The translations under genes were made by a program, and so were the position numbers. Below are positions 1-9,004 of a stretch of 64,000 nucleotides of DNA, piece after piece. Numbering within the stretch: position 1 is the stretch's first letter; each line of letters opens with the position of its first letter. Origin of the DNA: Allobosea psychrotolerans (GTDB lineage: Bacteria; Pseudomonadota; Alphaproteobacteria; Rhizobiales; Beijerinckiaceae); assembly GCF_002917105.1 (NCBI RefSeq), contig NZ_PQFZ01000005.1:115834-179833 (forward strand), given 5' to 3'. The notes under the pieces were generated by a model. It was not told the DNA's origin. It was given only the letters and a program-made list of their open reading frames with translations, and did not search any database.

Positions 1-521
1 TGGCGGGCGATGCTGGCGGCGAAGAGCGGTGTCTCCCGGCGGTTGTGGTCACCGCCCGCATCCTGACGGGCCGCAGCCGCCTGCTCGAAGGTCTGGCCGT
101 GGGCGGCGAGGAAGTCCATGAACACATCGGTGGGGTGCGAGGTGACGCGGTTGGTGTAGCGGGTTCGGCCGCCCTCGATGGCCTCGGCGATCAGCTCCCA
201 GACAACATTGACCTGCGTCCGCCCGACGGGAGTGAACACGTCGGAGATCGAGTTCATCCGGCAATAGCTCGCCGTCGCTTCGTCGGCGACATAATGCTGG
301 ACGACCAGCGCCGTGCCGATCATCTCGACATTGATCGACATCCGGCGGCCGTCATCCGTCGTCGTGGTGCCGGCGCCGATATGGTCGGGCGGGCAGCAGC
401 GCAGATATTCCGCCTCCGGCAGGGTAAAGAGCCAGCCGGCGATATCGACCTTCGCGAGCGGCACGTCGATATCCGCGGAATAGGCGGATTGCGAGAGAAT
501 CTTGTCGGCGAGGACTTTCAT
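1..521 (-). CDS. Unrecognised protein, 3' end outside window
   Basis: The frame is open from an ATG at 521 to the left edge, giving 173 visible residues. The protein begins MKVLADKILSQSAYSADIDV and is soluble-looking, with no signal peptide or membrane segment. A Cys-Cys pair (YLRCCPPDH) lies near residue 38. I do not recognise the family; the compact alpha/beta composition would fit a small ligand-binding or SRPBCC-like fold, but that is a guess. It is divergent from the LysR-type gene at 653 with 131 bp between the starts, the usual arrangement for a LysR regulator and its target, so LysR control is inferred. Confidence 0.6.
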   Translation of the reverse strand, partial: MKVLADKILSQSAYSADIDVPLAKVDIAGWLFTLPEAEYLRCCPPDHIGAGTTTTDDGRRMSINVEMIGTALVVQHYVADEATASYCRMNSISDVFTPVGRTQVNVVWELIAEAIEGGRTRYTNRVTSHPTDVFMDFLAAHGQTFEQAAAARQDAGGDHNRRETPLFAASIAR

Positions 522-652
522 GGCAGCGTTCCTGGTGGTTGGGCGGCTTGGAACCCGGCGCCGCCGCTGTGTTGATGGCGAGGACCATGCGACCGCGGGG
601 GATCGGTGATAAGCCGTAACCTCCTGCAAACGGCTTTGCCTGGATCGCAAAG

Positions 653-1570
653 ATGAGACCCCATTTCGCCGAGTTCCTCTCCACCTTCGTCGATGTCGTT
701 CGAGCAGGGAGCTTTTCCGGCGCCGCCCGCCGGCGCGCGGTGACCCCTTCGGCGATCGTGCGCCAGATCGACACGCTGGAGGCGGATCTGGGCGTTGCCT
801 TGCTGACCCGCTCGACGCGCGCCCTCACGCTTACGGATGCCGGCCGGCGGCTGCACGAGCGAGCCCTGCGGCTGCTTGACGAGCTGGCCGACACGCACGC
901 CGAGGTCGCCGCATTCGATGGTTCCGTCTCCGGCACGCTCCGGGTCGCCTGCTTTCCGACCTTCGGCAAGCGCTATGTGCTGCCGGTCGTCGCCGCGCTG
1001 CAGGCCGAGCATCCTGCGCTCAAGGTCGAGCTCGACTTGACGGAGCGGCTGGCCGATCCGGTTCTCGAGCGTCTCGACGTGGTCGTCCGCATGGGAGCGC
1101 TGACCGACAGCACGTTGATCGCCACCAGGCTTGCGCCACTGACCCGTCTGTTGGTGGCAAGCCCGGCCTATCTGGCGCGCGCGGGTTCGCCAGACAGCGT
1201 GGCTGATCTCGCATCGCACCGCTTGCTCGACAAGCTGCATGGCGCCGATCTTCTCGGCTGGCGGGACGTGCTCGGCTGCCCGGCGGGGCATGCCGGGAAC
1301 GGTGGGGTGACGTTCCGTTCAGACGATTTCGAGGCCCTGCGCGCTGCCGCCGAAGCCGGCCTGGGGATCGCGTTCCTATCGAGCTGGGTCGTCGGGCCAG
1401 ATGTCAGATCAGGGAAGCTGGTCCGGTTGCGGCCCGGCGACGAACCCTGGAACGATGCGCCGGACGGGATTTACCTCCTGCGCGCCCTGCCAAAACCGAG
1501 TGCCAAGGTGCGAGCCTTCGCCGAAGCGTTACGGACCTCGATTGGAAGTCCGCCAGTCTGGGAACCATGA
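653..1570 (+). CDS. LysR family transcriptional regulator
   Basis: The 305-residue protein has the usual LysR length. An N-terminal winged helix-turn-helix spans about residues 5-62 (SFSGAARRRAVTPSAIVRQI, then LGVALLTRSTRALTLTDAGR). A periplasmic-binding-like effector domain spans about 90-295. It presumably binds DNA in the 522-652 gap and controls the divergent unknown gene at 1-521, as LysR proteins commonly do. The effector cannot be read from sequence. The start follows a GATCGCAAAG stretch without a strong ribosome site; no better in-frame start fits the helix-turn-helix boundary. Confidence 0.9.
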   Translation: MRPHFAEFLSTFVDVVRAGSFSGAARRRAVTPSAIVRQIDTLEADLGVALLTRSTRALTLTDAGRRLHERALRLLDELADTHAEVAAFDGSVSGTLRVACFPTFGKRYVLPVVAALQAEHPALKVELDLTERLADPVLERLDVVVRMGALTDSTLIATRLAPLTRLLVASPAYLARAGSPDSVADLASHRLLDKLHGADLLGWRDVLGCPAGHAGNGGVTFRSDDFEALRAAAEAGLGIAFLSSWVVGPDVRSGKLVRLRPGDEPWNDAPDGIYLLRALPKPSAKVRAFAEALRTSIGSPPVWEP

Positions 1571-1663
1571 TTTTGCGTGCGCCTCGCCGGTGGAAAGCGG
1601 AACTGCGGCACGCAACGGGAGACCATTGGAGCCGGGCGCCGCGTTGAAGGTCGGAGGGCCAGC

Positions 1664-2416
1664 TCAGCTGGTCCAGACCGGGTCCCTCATGCGGGCTCCG
1701 ATCGCCTTTGCGTGATGCATGACGCTGGCGGCGATGCGATCCTGGGTTGCAGCGTCAGCAGCGATCGTCGGGAAAGACAGGCAGAAGCCCATGATCTCGT
1801 TGCGGCCGGGATCGGCGACAGCCGCGCCGATCGACGAAATTCCGGGCGTTATCAGGCTCGATGACCGCGCGATGCGCGTGCGCCGGATCTCGGCCAGCTC
1901 GGCCTTGACCTGCGCATCGCTCATGCCGCCGAGAACGCCGCGGTCACTGCCGGCCTTCAATTGCGCCAGCGCCTGGGCGTCGTTCAGCCGCGCCAGGATC
2001 GCACGTCCGATGATCGAGTCGAAGGCTGGCTTGCGCTCGGCGATCGAGCCGGTGTGCTGGAGCGCATAGCTGCCCTGCTGAGCGGCAAGCAGGACGCGTT
2101 CGTGGCCCGCGACGATCCCGGCATGGCCGGTGAAGCCGAACTCGCGAACGAGATCGTCGACCGCCTCCTTCACGAGGTCGAGCAGGCTGTGGCGCGCCAG
2201 ATAGCAGCTTGCCAGCTCCAGGGCCTTGCCGCCGGCGGCATAGCTCTGGTCGCGGTCCTCGCGCTCGAGCAGGCCCGCTTCGGCCAGGGTCTTCAGGAGC
2301 CGCGAAACCGAAGCCTTGGGCAGGTCCAGCTCACGACAGACCTCGCCGACGCGCAGAACCGGGCGCTCCTCGGAGACCAGCGCGAGAATGCGCAATCCAT
2401 TTTCCAGCGAGCTCAT
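1664..2416 (-). CDS. IclR family transcriptional regulator
   Basis: The 250-residue protein starts at the ATG reading MSSLENGLRILALV; the frame stays open upstream, but family length and the helix-turn-helix position support this start. The winged helix-turn-helix covers residues 1-65 (VLRVGEVCRELDLPKASVSR). The IclR effector domain follows from about 80 to 245, including the helix region GRAILARLND. It is divergent from the deacylase and ABC importer operon at 2570-7379, which is its likely target. An imperfect inverted repeat at 2454-2478 overlaps the probable promoter of that operon. Confidence 0.92.
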   Translation of the reverse strand: MSSLENGLRILALVSEERPVLRVGEVCRELDLPKASVSRLLKTLAEAGLLEREDRDQSYAAGGKALELASCYLARHSLLDLVKEAVDDLVREFGFTGHAGIVAGHERVLLAAQQGSYALQHTGSIAERKPAFDSIIGRAILARLNDAQALAQLKAGSDRGVLGGMSDAQVKAELAEIRRTRIARSSSLITPGISSIGAAVADPGRNEIMGFCLSFPTIAADAATQDRIAASVMHHAKAIGARMRDPVWTS

Positions 2417-2441
2417 TGTCGTTCCATTAGCAAGAACACCG

Positions 2442-2478
2442 TTGACAGATATGGTACGGCAAGCTCTCATGCCCGTAC
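2442..2478 (+). promoter_or_regulatory. Probable promoter with overlapping IclR operator
   Basis: TTGACA at 2442-2447 is followed after 17 bp by TCTCAT at 2465-2470, a plausible housekeeping promoter for the operon starting at 2570. An imperfect inverted repeat (GTACGGCA ... TGCCCGTAC, 2454-2478) covers the spacer and -10, where a bound repressor would block RNA polymerase. Assignment to the adjacent IclR protein is inference from position. Confidence 0.5.
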
Positions 2479-2569
2479 AGCATCGCCATAACAGCACAGC
2501 GGGCCGGCGCCCAAACGCCATGGCCTGCAACGATTGGCGGGCAACAATGCCAGGCAACAGGAGCAGAGC

Positions 2570-3541
2570 ATGATCGGCACGGCCAGATCCGCGAAGGGTC
2601 AGATCACCCGCGGGCATGTCGAGCTCGGCTCCTATCCGGACGGGCCGGTGCTCTCGCCGGTGCTGATCGCCCAGGGCGAGAAGGATGGGCCGACACTGTG
2701 GCTGCAGGCCTGCATCCACGGCCCCGAGGTCGTCGGGCCGCTCAGCATCCAGCGCTTCCTAAGGACCGTGGACCTGAAGCAACTCTCGGGACGCGTCGTC
2801 TGCCTGATGCTGGCGAACCCGCTGGGCTTTCGCGGCTATAACCGCCTGACGCCGCAGGACGGTTATAATCTGAACCGCGTCTTCCCGGGCGACCCGAACG
2901 GGCACCTGTCCTATCAGCTCGCCCACCGCCTGCTGGATCTCTCGCTGACGCATTCGGATGCGATGCTGGATCTGCATTCCGGCGGCGACCTGACGATCAC
3001 CTGCCACTACACGCTGTTCCACAACAACGGTACGCCCGAGGGCCTGGAATCCGAGCGCATGGCTCGCGCGACCGGCTCGCCGAACATCTGGAATTCGCTC
3101 GAGGAAGGCCTGTCAGGCTGCCATTTCACCCATTACACCAAGGGCGGAAAACCTTCGCTGATCGTCGAGAGCGGCGGCGGCGCGCGCGTCACGCCAGAAG
3201 ACCTGGACCGGCTGACGCTGGCGATCTTCAATGTCTGTAAGGCGCGCGGCATGCTGCCGGGCGAGCCCGTGGTGCCAGCGCGCTTCCGCCTCGGCGGTGA
3301 CGCCATCCACCACAAGGCGACCCATGGCGGCCTGTTCATTCCCAAGGTCGCCCCCGGCGACGACGTCGTGAAGGGCCAGCATCTCGCCGATATCGTCGAT
3401 CTCTTCGGCGATGTCGTCGAGACCGTGCACTGCCCGGTCGACAAGGCCTGGGTCGGCTCCATCAGGCGCCCGCATATGCCAATCTACAATGGCGATCAGG
3501 TCTTCGAACTCGTCGGGACGAAAGGCTATGATCCCGCCTGA
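2570..3541 (+). CDS. Succinylglutamate desuccinylase/aspartoacylase-family zinc hydrolase
   Basis: The 323-residue protein starts at MIGTARSAKGQ, where AGGAG at 2559-2563 lies 6 nt upstream. The M14-like AstE/AspA zinc site is visible: H-x-x-E in QACIHGPEVVGPL (about residue 50) and a third ligand His in LDLHSGGD (about residue 127). The family removes an acyl group from N-acyl amino acids or amines. It is the first gene of a unit running into a polyamine-type ABC importer, so the imported solute may be its N-acylated substrate, or its product may feed the same pathway. The real substrate is unknown. Control by the divergent IclR protein is likely. Confidence 0.85.
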   Translation: MIGTARSAKGQITRGHVELGSYPDGPVLSPVLIAQGEKDGPTLWLQACIHGPEVVGPLSIQRFLRTVDLKQLSGRVVCLMLANPLGFRGYNRLTPQDGYNLNRVFPGDPNGHLSYQLAHRLLDLSLTHSDAMLDLHSGGDLTITCHYTLFHNNGTPEGLESERMARATGSPNIWNSLEEGLSGCHFTHYTKGGKPSLIVESGGGARVTPEDLDRLTLAIFNVCKARGMLPGEPVVPARFRLGGDAIHHKATHGGLFIPKVAPGDDVVKGQHLADIVDLFGDVVETVHCPVDKAWVGSIRRPHMPIYNGDQVFELVGTKGYDPA

Positions 3542-3608
3542 CAGCTAGCATCGATCGTTCGGACACGCGTCGCCCGGGCGAGTGCCCGGCACATCGGAGG
3601 GCAATTCC

Positions 3609-4652
3609 ATGGCTGCCTACACTCCAGACCGCCGCCAGATTCTCGCAGCGCTTGCGGCATCCGCCGCGACACCTCTTGCCGCATCGAGAGGTTTTGCACA
3701 GGCGCCGTCCTTCAGCGGACGGAAGCTTGTCAGCTCCGGCTTCGGCGGCTCGACGATGGACATCATCCAGTCCGCCATCTTCACGCCCTTCGACAAGGAG
3801 AGCGGCGCGGCGAGCACGCAGGTTCCGATGCAGTCGGCCGCCGCGCTCGCCCGAATGAAGGCCGAGGCCGGCAATCCGCAGATCGACATGTTCCAGTTCT
3901 CCGGCGGCCAGGAGGCCTATGCCAAGGAAGAGGGGCTGAGCCAGCCGCTCACCGGCGTCTCGCGCCTGGCGAAAATCCCGGCCGGCCTGAAGGACCCTGA
4001 CGGCCACTGGGTGACCTGGGCGGTGATCGCCGAGGGCATCGTCTACCGCAAGGACAAGATCGCGACGCCGCCGACGAGCTACAAGGATTTCCTGAAGCCG
4101 GAATATCGCGGCCATGTCGCCTTCCCCACGATCACCAATGGCTACGGCATGGACTTCCTCGTCATGCTCGCCAGAGCCTTCGGCGGCGGCGAGGACAATA
4201 TCGAGCCGGGCTTTGCCGCGATGAAGCAGATCAAGAGCGAAACCATCTTCAAGGCGGCCTCGGATCTGCCGACCTTGTTCGGCCAGGGCGATATCTGGAT
4301 CATGCCCTATGACACCGGCAACACCTTCAAGATCCAGCAGAGCGGGCTTCCGGTCGCCTTCGCGACGCCGCAGGAGGGCAGCCCCGCCGTCTTCATCACC
4401 GCCTGCATCGCCAAGGGCGCCAAGAATGCGGATGTGGCCAATGCGGCGATCGACGCCATGCTGAAGCCTGAAGCGCAGATCGAGATCGCAAGGACGATGC
4501 GCTGGACCGCTTCGAACCCGGAGACCAGGTTGCCCGCCGACCTGGCAGGCGAGGTCCCCGCGGTCGACAAGCTCGCCCAGCTCGACCGGGGCAAGATCAA
4601 CGCGATGCGCGCAGCCTGGACCGATCGTTGGAATCGCGAGATCGCCCGGTGA
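3609..4652 (+). CDS. ABC transporter periplasmic substrate-binding protein, polyamine type
   Basis: The 347-residue protein starts at MAAYTPDRRQILAALAAS, with a GGAGGG ribosome site 7 nt upstream. The N-terminus has twin arginines before a hydrophobic stretch ending in an Ala-x-Ala-like site (RGFAQA), so Tat export is possible. The rest looks like a family-1 or PotD/AfuA-type binding protein (SFGGSTMDI near the N-terminus, IWIMPYDTGNTF midway). It overlaps the first permease gene by 4 bp. With the two permeases and the ATPase it forms a complete importer; polyamine or a similar small cation is the family-level guess for the ligand. Confidence 0.88.
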   Translation: MAAYTPDRRQILAALAASAATPLAASRGFAQAPSFSGRKLVSSGFGGSTMDIIQSAIFTPFDKESGAASTQVPMQSAAALARMKAEAGNPQIDMFQFSGGQEAYAKEEGLSQPLTGVSRLAKIPAGLKDPDGHWVTWAVIAEGIVYRKDKIATPPTSYKDFLKPEYRGHVAFPTITNGYGMDFLVMLARAFGGGEDNIEPGFAAMKQIKSETIFKAASDLPTLFGQGDIWIMPYDTGNTFKIQQSGLPVAFATPQEGSPAVFITACIAKGAKNADVANAAIDAMLKPEAQIEIARTMRWTASNPETRLPADLAGEVPAVDKLAQLDRGKINAMRAAWTDRWNREIAR

Positions 4653-5518
4653 CGGCAGAAGGGCAAGGCGCAGGGGTACGCCGACAGGCTGCACTCGTGC
4701 CGATCCTGCTCTTTGCCCCCTGCGTGCTGGTCTATGCGATCTTCTTCATCTGGCCTCAGGCCTCGTTGCTGGCGATCAGCGCCAGCAGCAAATCCGGACT
4801 GAGCTTTGACCAGTACGCCCGCTTCTTCGGCGACGGCTATTACTGGGAGATCCTCGGTCGCACGCTGGGCATGGGTATCGCTGTCACGGCGATCACGCTC
4901 GTGCTGGGGCTGCCGACGGCTTATGTCCTGGCCCGCTCGCAATCGCGCTGGGCGAGCCTGCTGCTGCTGCTCACCACCTTCCCCCTGCTTGTCAGCGCCG
5001 TGGTGCGCTCCTTCGGCTGGATGGTGCTGTTCTTCAGGGACGGCCTGGTCAGCCGGGTTCTGCTGATGCTGGGCCTGATCGATCGGCCGGTCCAGACCAT
5101 GTACACGATGACCGGCGTGATCATTGCGCTCGCGCAGGTGCTGCTGCCGCTGATGGTCCTGACCTTGCACGGCGTCTTCAAGTCGATCGATCGGGATCTC
5201 GAATACGCCGCCATGAGCCTGGGAGCACGGCCGGCCGTGGCGCTGGGCCTGGTGACCCTGCGCCTGGCGCGCGGCGGCATCGTCGCGGGCTCGCTGCTTG
5301 TCTTCTCGCTGGCGATCAGCGCCTTCGCCACGCCGAGCCTGGTCGGCGGCGCGCGCGCCAATGTGATGGCGACCGCGATCTACGAGCAGACGGTCGAACT
5401 GCTCGACTGGCCTTTTGGGGCCGCATTGGCCGCGATCCTGCTCGTCGTCGTGCTCGGCCTCTCGCTCGCCTATGGCGCCCTGATCGAGGGACGCGGCGAG
5501 CTGGAGGCGCCGCGATGA
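4649..5518 (+). CDS. ABC transporter permease, PotB type
   Basis: The 289-residue protein uses a GTG start inside the GTGA overlap with the preceding stop; a TTG at 4628 is the alternative and would only add seven residues. About six hydrophobic segments are present, beginning with LVPILLFAPCVLVYAIFFIW. The EAA loop that contacts the ATPase is recognisable around DLEYAAMSLGARPAVALGLV. It pairs with the second permease, which starts in a 4-bp ATGA overlap, in the inner membrane. Confidence 0.9.
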   Translation: MTAEGQGAGVRRQAALVPILLFAPCVLVYAIFFIWPQASLLAISASSKSGLSFDQYARFFGDGYYWEILGRTLGMGIAVTAITLVLGLPTAYVLARSQSRWASLLLLLTTFPLLVSAVVRSFGWMVLFFRDGLVSRVLLMLGLIDRPVQTMYTMTGVIIALAQVLLPLMVLTLHGVFKSIDRDLEYAAMSLGARPAVALGLVTLRLARGGIVAGSLLVFSLAISAFATPSLVGGARANVMATAIYEQTVELLDWPFGAALAAILLVVVLGLSLAYGALIEGRGELEAPR

Positions 5519-6315
5519 CGATCGCCTGGCGCTCGCCGCTCGGAGCGGTCCTGCTGCTGCTCTGCGCGCTGAGCTTCGCCTATCTGCTGCTGCCGATCCT
5601 CGTCGTCGTCGTGGCGCCGTTCGGCGCGACCGGCTATCTCGCCTTTCCCCCGCAAGGCTGGACCCTGAAATGGTATGCAGCTGCCGTCAGTGACACGCGC
5701 TATCTCGCGGCGCTGCTGGTCAGCCTGCGCATCGCGCTCGCCAGCGCCCTGATCGCCTGCGTCATCGGCATCGCCGCGGCTTACGCCCTGACGCGCTACG
5801 ACTTCCTGGGCCGGCGCCTGCTCGAGGCGATCTTCCTGTCGCCGCTGATCCTGCCGACGCTGGTTCTGGCCGTCGGGCTGACGCTGTTTTTCACGCGCAC
5901 GGGACTGCTGCAGGGATCGTGGCGGCTGATCGCGGCCCATGTGATCATCTGCATTCCCTATGTGCTGCGGGTCTCGCTGCCGGTGCTGCGACGCTTCGAC
6001 CGCTCGCTGGAGGAAGCCGCCCGCAATCTCGGGGCCTCGCCCTTCGCGGCCTTCTTCCTCGTCGTCCTGCCTGTCGTGCGGCCCGGCATCGTCGCCGGCA
6101 CGGTGCTGGCCTTCATCACCTCCTTCGATGAGGTCGTGCTGGCCCTGTTCCTGGCCGAGCCGGGCGCACCGACCTTGCCGGTCACGATCTACTCGGCCGT
6201 GCAACTGGGTTTCGAGCCTTCGGTCGCCGCGATTTCGGGTTTGCTCGTCCTGGCAACCTTCATGGTGATGCTGCTCTACCACCTCCTGAGCGCCTTCCGG
6301 CGCCAACGGGATTGA
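5515..6315 (+). CDS. ABC transporter permease, PotC type
   Basis: The 266-residue inner-membrane protein has about six hydrophobic segments. The EAA loop reads RSLEEAARNLGASPFAAF, with the conserved Glu-Ala-Ala and Gly. The start ATG overlaps the previous stop by 4 bp, so translation is coupled. The motif FITSFDEVVLALFLA near residue 205 is typical of PotC-type permeases, in which the segment ahead of the last helices carries Ser-Phe-Asp-Glu. It forms the heterodimeric channel with the product of the gene at 4649. Confidence 0.9.
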   Translation: MTIAWRSPLGAVLLLLCALSFAYLLLPILVVVVAPFGATGYLAFPPQGWTLKWYAAAVSDTRYLAALLVSLRIALASALIACVIGIAAAYALTRYDFLGRRLLEAIFLSPLILPTLVLAVGLTLFFTRTGLLQGSWRLIAAHVIICIPYVLRVSLPVLRRFDRSLEEAARNLGASPFAAFFLVVLPVVRPGIVAGTVLAFITSFDEVVLALFLAEPGAPTLPVTIYSAVQLGFEPSVAAISGLLVLATFMVMLLYHLLSAFRRQRD

Positions 6316-6317
6316 CC

Positions 6318-7379
6318 ATGCAGATAGAACTTCGCCAATTGCGCAAGACCTACGGGCCGGCCATCGCGGTCGCCGAGATCAGCGCCACGATTCCGCAGGG
6401 CAAGATGCTGGCCCTGCTCGGACCGTCCGGTTGCGGCAAGACGACGACGCTGCGGATGGTCGCGGGCTTCATCGCACCGAGCTCGGGCTCGATTCATGTC
6501 GGCGCCCGCGACATCACCACGCTTCCGGCCCATAAGCGCGACACCGGCCTGGTTTTCCAGAGTTATGCCTTGTTTCCGCATCTGAGCGCCGCCGAGAACA
6601 TCGCCTTCGGCCTGCGCCGCCGCGGCGTCGCCAGGGCCGAGCGCGAGCAGCGCGTCACCGCGATGCTCGACAAGCTCAAGCTGTCGGGGCTGGCCGAGCG
6701 CCTGCCGCGCCAGCTCTCGGGCGGCCAGCAGCAGCGTGTCGCCGTCGCCCGTGCCCTGGTGATCAATCCCTCGATCCTGCTGCTCGACGAGCCCTTCTCC
6801 AATCTCGACGCCAAGCTGCGCGAGGGCACGGGCCTGGAGCTGTCGCGGCTGCAGCGCGAGCTCGGCCTGACCTCGATCTTCGTCACCCATGACCAGAGCG
6901 AGGCGATGAGCATCGCCGATACCATCGCCGTGATGAAGGATGGCGTGCTGCAGCAGATCGGCAGCGCCAGCGAAATCTACGAGCAACCGGCAAACCGCTT
7001 CGTGGCGGAGTTCATCGGCCGCGCGAACTTCCTGCCGGGACGCATCCTGAGCGGGGACGGCCGCTCTCATGAGGTCGCGCTCGATGCCGGCATCACGGTC
7101 CCGGCCATCGCCAGCGGTCACCCGGGCGGATCGTCGCGCGTCGAAGTGCTCATCCGGCCCGAGGCGATCACGCTGACCGAGACCGGTCGAAGCGGATCAC
7201 TGACGGCGACCGTCGAGGCCATCTCTTACCACGGGGCAACGGTCTATGTTCACGCGCGCCTTGCCGACGGAACGCTCGTGACCTGTGCCACGACGCCGGA
7301 ATCCAGCCGCATCGCCGCGCAAGGCGATGCCATCGGGCTGCTGCCGGCCGGAACGCGCCTGGTCTCCTTCCCGATCTGA
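6318..7379 (+). CDS. ABC transporter ATP-binding protein, PotA type
   Basis: The 353-residue protein has all nucleotide-binding motifs: Walker A GPSGCGKTT (about 35-43), Q-loop VFQSYALFPH, signature LSGGQQQRVAVARAL, Walker B ILLLDEPFSNLD and switch His in FVTHDQSEA. A C-terminal TOBE-like domain (about 240-353) is usual for PotA/UgpC ATPases. The ATG at 6318 is chosen; a TTG at 6312 overlaps the permease stop and would add two residues. It energises the importer encoded by 3609-6315. Confidence 0.92.
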   Translation: MQIELRQLRKTYGPAIAVAEISATIPQGKMLALLGPSGCGKTTTLRMVAGFIAPSSGSIHVGARDITTLPAHKRDTGLVFQSYALFPHLSAAENIAFGLRRRGVARAEREQRVTAMLDKLKLSGLAERLPRQLSGGQQQRVAVARALVINPSILLLDEPFSNLDAKLREGTGLELSRLQRELGLTSIFVTHDQSEAMSIADTIAVMKDGVLQQIGSASEIYEQPANRFVAEFIGRANFLPGRILSGDGRSHEVALDAGITVPAIASGHPGGSSRVEVLIRPEAITLTETGRSGSLTATVEAISYHGATVYVHARLADGTLVTCATTPESSRIAAQGDAIGLLPAGTRLVSFPI

Positions 7380-7454
7380 CGGAAACCGGGCCAAAACGCG
7401 TCGATTGTCGTCGGGAGCCCGGCTCGCGGATGGGGAGATCAAGTGCCGGTGGCG

Positions 7455-7859
7455 TCAGGCGAGGTCCCAGGGATTGATCACGGAGACGCCTGTATCGTCG
7501 AAATCCGCGACATTGCGGGTGACGAGGATCAGATCGTGCACCATCGCCGTGGCCGCAATCAACCCATCGACGTCGCCGCGCGGCCGGATCGCGGCGATGC
7601 GGCCCCATTCGACCGAGATCTGGTCCGTGACCGGCAGGATGCGATCGGCATGATCATGGCGGATCCTGCGTAGCCACTCGGCAAGATGGCCGGCCGCCTT
7701 CGGATCCGACCTTTGCTTCAGGGCAATGCCGCGCATGATCTCGCCGAGCGTCAAGGTGCTGAGGTGGACACCACCGGGAGCGACCGAGCGCAGCCAGGTC
7801 AGTGCTGGCGGCGAACCCCGCCGGGCCTCCGAGATGACATTGGTGTCGACGAGATACAT
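7455..7859 (-). CDS. vapC: PIN-domain ribonuclease toxin, VapC type
   Basis: The 134-residue PIN protein begins MYLVDTNVISEARRG, with the first catalytic Asp in VDTN. Further acidic residues of the fold are in LTLGEIMRGI (Glu near 43) and RGDVDGLIAATA (Asp near 98), followed by ILVTRNVADF. VapC toxins cleave RNA and are held inactive by the antitoxin encoded just upstream. Its start overlaps the antitoxin stop by 4 bp (ATGA), so the two are translationally coupled. The target RNA cannot be inferred. Confidence 0.9.
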   Translation of the reverse strand: MYLVDTNVISEARRGSPPALTWLRSVAPGGVHLSTLTLGEIMRGIALKQRSDPKAAGHLAEWLRRIRHDHADRILPVTDQISVEWGRIAAIRPRGDVDGLIAATAMVHDLILVTRNVADFDDTGVSVINPWDLA

Positions 7860-8119
7860 CAGAGCGCTGCATCGCGGCTCGGTGTCTTGGCGCGCAGCGT
7901 CACCGCCTCGGCGAAGGCGTCGTCCCAAGCCGGGCCGGACAGCAGATCGTCAACCAGGGTCGGCCGCCCGGCGCGCAGCGCATCGTAGTCGGTGGCCGAG
8001 AGCACCACAGCGGCGCGCTCGCCCCGCAAGGTGACGATCTGCGGGCCTTCGAGCCGGGCTTTCCGCACCACCTTGGAGAACTGGTTCTTGGCGTCCTGGA
8101 GCGGCCATTCCATGTTCAA
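7859..8119 (-). CDS. Phd/YefM-family antitoxin
   Basis: The 86-residue protein begins MNMEWPLQDAKNQFSKVVRK, the standard Phd/YefM N-terminal dimer and DNA-binding fold (DAK-N-FS-V). It continues with VTLRGERAAVVLSATDYDAL, the family's conserved beta-strand and helix. The C-terminal half (DDLLSGPAWDDAFAEAV) is acidic and probably wraps the toxin. It is the first gene of the two-gene unit and is expected to repress its own promoter, perhaps through the small palindrome at 8164-8176. Confidence 0.9.
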   Translation of the reverse strand: MNMEWPLQDAKNQFSKVVRKARLEGPQIVTLRGERAAVVLSATDYDALRAGRPTLVDDLLSGPAWDDAFAEAVTLRAKTPSRDAAL

Positions 8120-8163
8120 GCACTCCTGGTGAGCAAGAATGTCCGGCCAGCAAGCGCCTCTGG

Positions 8164-8176
8164 CTAGACTGTCTAG
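8164..8176. promoter_or_regulatory. Palindrome upstream of toxin-antitoxin pair
   Basis: CTAGACTGTCTAG is a perfect 6+1+6 palindrome 45 bp upstream of the antitoxin start, in an unusually AT-rich patch ending CTAGCTATAT. Phd-type antitoxins bind short palindromes in their own promoters, so an operator role is likely but inferred. Confidence 0.45.
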
Positions 8177-8258
8177 CTATATGGCGGCGTGCCCTGATGA
8201 GGTCAATGCCCCACCCGCCAGATGTCCGGCCCAGAGCGTTTTCAAGCGAAGCGGCTCT

Positions 8259-8912
8259 CTATCGTTCAGCCGACGCAGCGGTGAAAACCGCCAGTTGTGC
8301 CTCGAAAGCACGCTGATAGGCCGGCCGCGCTTCAGCGCGGGCGACATAGGCGCAGAGGTTCGGATTGTTCTCCAGCAGGCCCGATCCCTGCAGCCTGCGC
8401 AGCACCGTCACCATCAGCAGGTCGCCGGCGCTGAACGCGCCGTCGAGCCAGTCGGCACCGGCAAGGCGACTGGACAGCGCGCCCAGCCGTTTCGCGATGC
8501 TGTCCTCCAGCGCATGCAGGCGCTGCGCGTACCAGGGCTCGTCGCGCTCGAGGATCGTGGCGAGGGCGCGCTCGAAGATCGGCGGCTCCAGCGTGTTGAG
8601 CGCGGCAAACATCCAGGCGATCGCGCGCGCCCGGGCATTCGCATCGCCGGGCAGCAGGCCCCCATGCCGTTCGGCGATATGCAACACGATCGCGCCCGAC
8701 TCGAACAAGGCAAGATCGCCCTCCTCATAGGTCGGGATCTGCCCGAAGGGATGCAGCGCGAGATGCGCAGGCTGCTTCATTGCGCCGAACGACAGCAGCC
8801 GGACATCGTAAGCCTGGCCAACTTCCTCAAGCGCCCAGCGCACGCGCATGTCCCGCGCCAGCCCCCTGCCGCGATCGGGGGATCGTTCAAAGGCGGTGAT
8901 GGTGATGGTCAT
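8259..8912 (-). CDS. Glutathione S-transferase family protein
   Basis: The 217-residue protein has the two-domain GST layout. The thioredoxin-like N-terminal domain ends with the cis-Pro and glutathione-binding segment FGQIPTYEEGDLALFESGAI (about 55-75), and an all-helical C-terminal domain contains DWLDGAFSAGDLLMVTVLRR. N-terminal MTITITAFERSPDRGRG lacks the classic Cys or Ser at the usual catalytic position, having Ser-Pro-Asp instead. It is a single gene, convergent with nothing obvious; its substrate is unknown. Cytosolic detoxification is the family-level role. Confidence 0.87.
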   Translation of the reverse strand: MTITITAFERSPDRGRGLARDMRVRWALEEVGQAYDVRLLSFGAMKQPAHLALHPFGQIPTYEEGDLALFESGAIVLHIAERHGGLLPGDANARARAIAWMFAALNTLEPPIFERALATILERDEPWYAQRLHALEDSIAKRLGALSSRLAGADWLDGAFSAGDLLMVTVLRRLQGSGLLENNPNLCAYVARAEARPAYQRAFEAQLAVFTAASAER

Positions 8913-9004
8913 GGCCAGGCTCCCGATCCCTGCACGCTGCCCCGAAGAGCCCTCGTTGACAACAAGGCGTCAGGCGAGCGCCTCGGAGACCGTTTGAGCT
9001 TCCC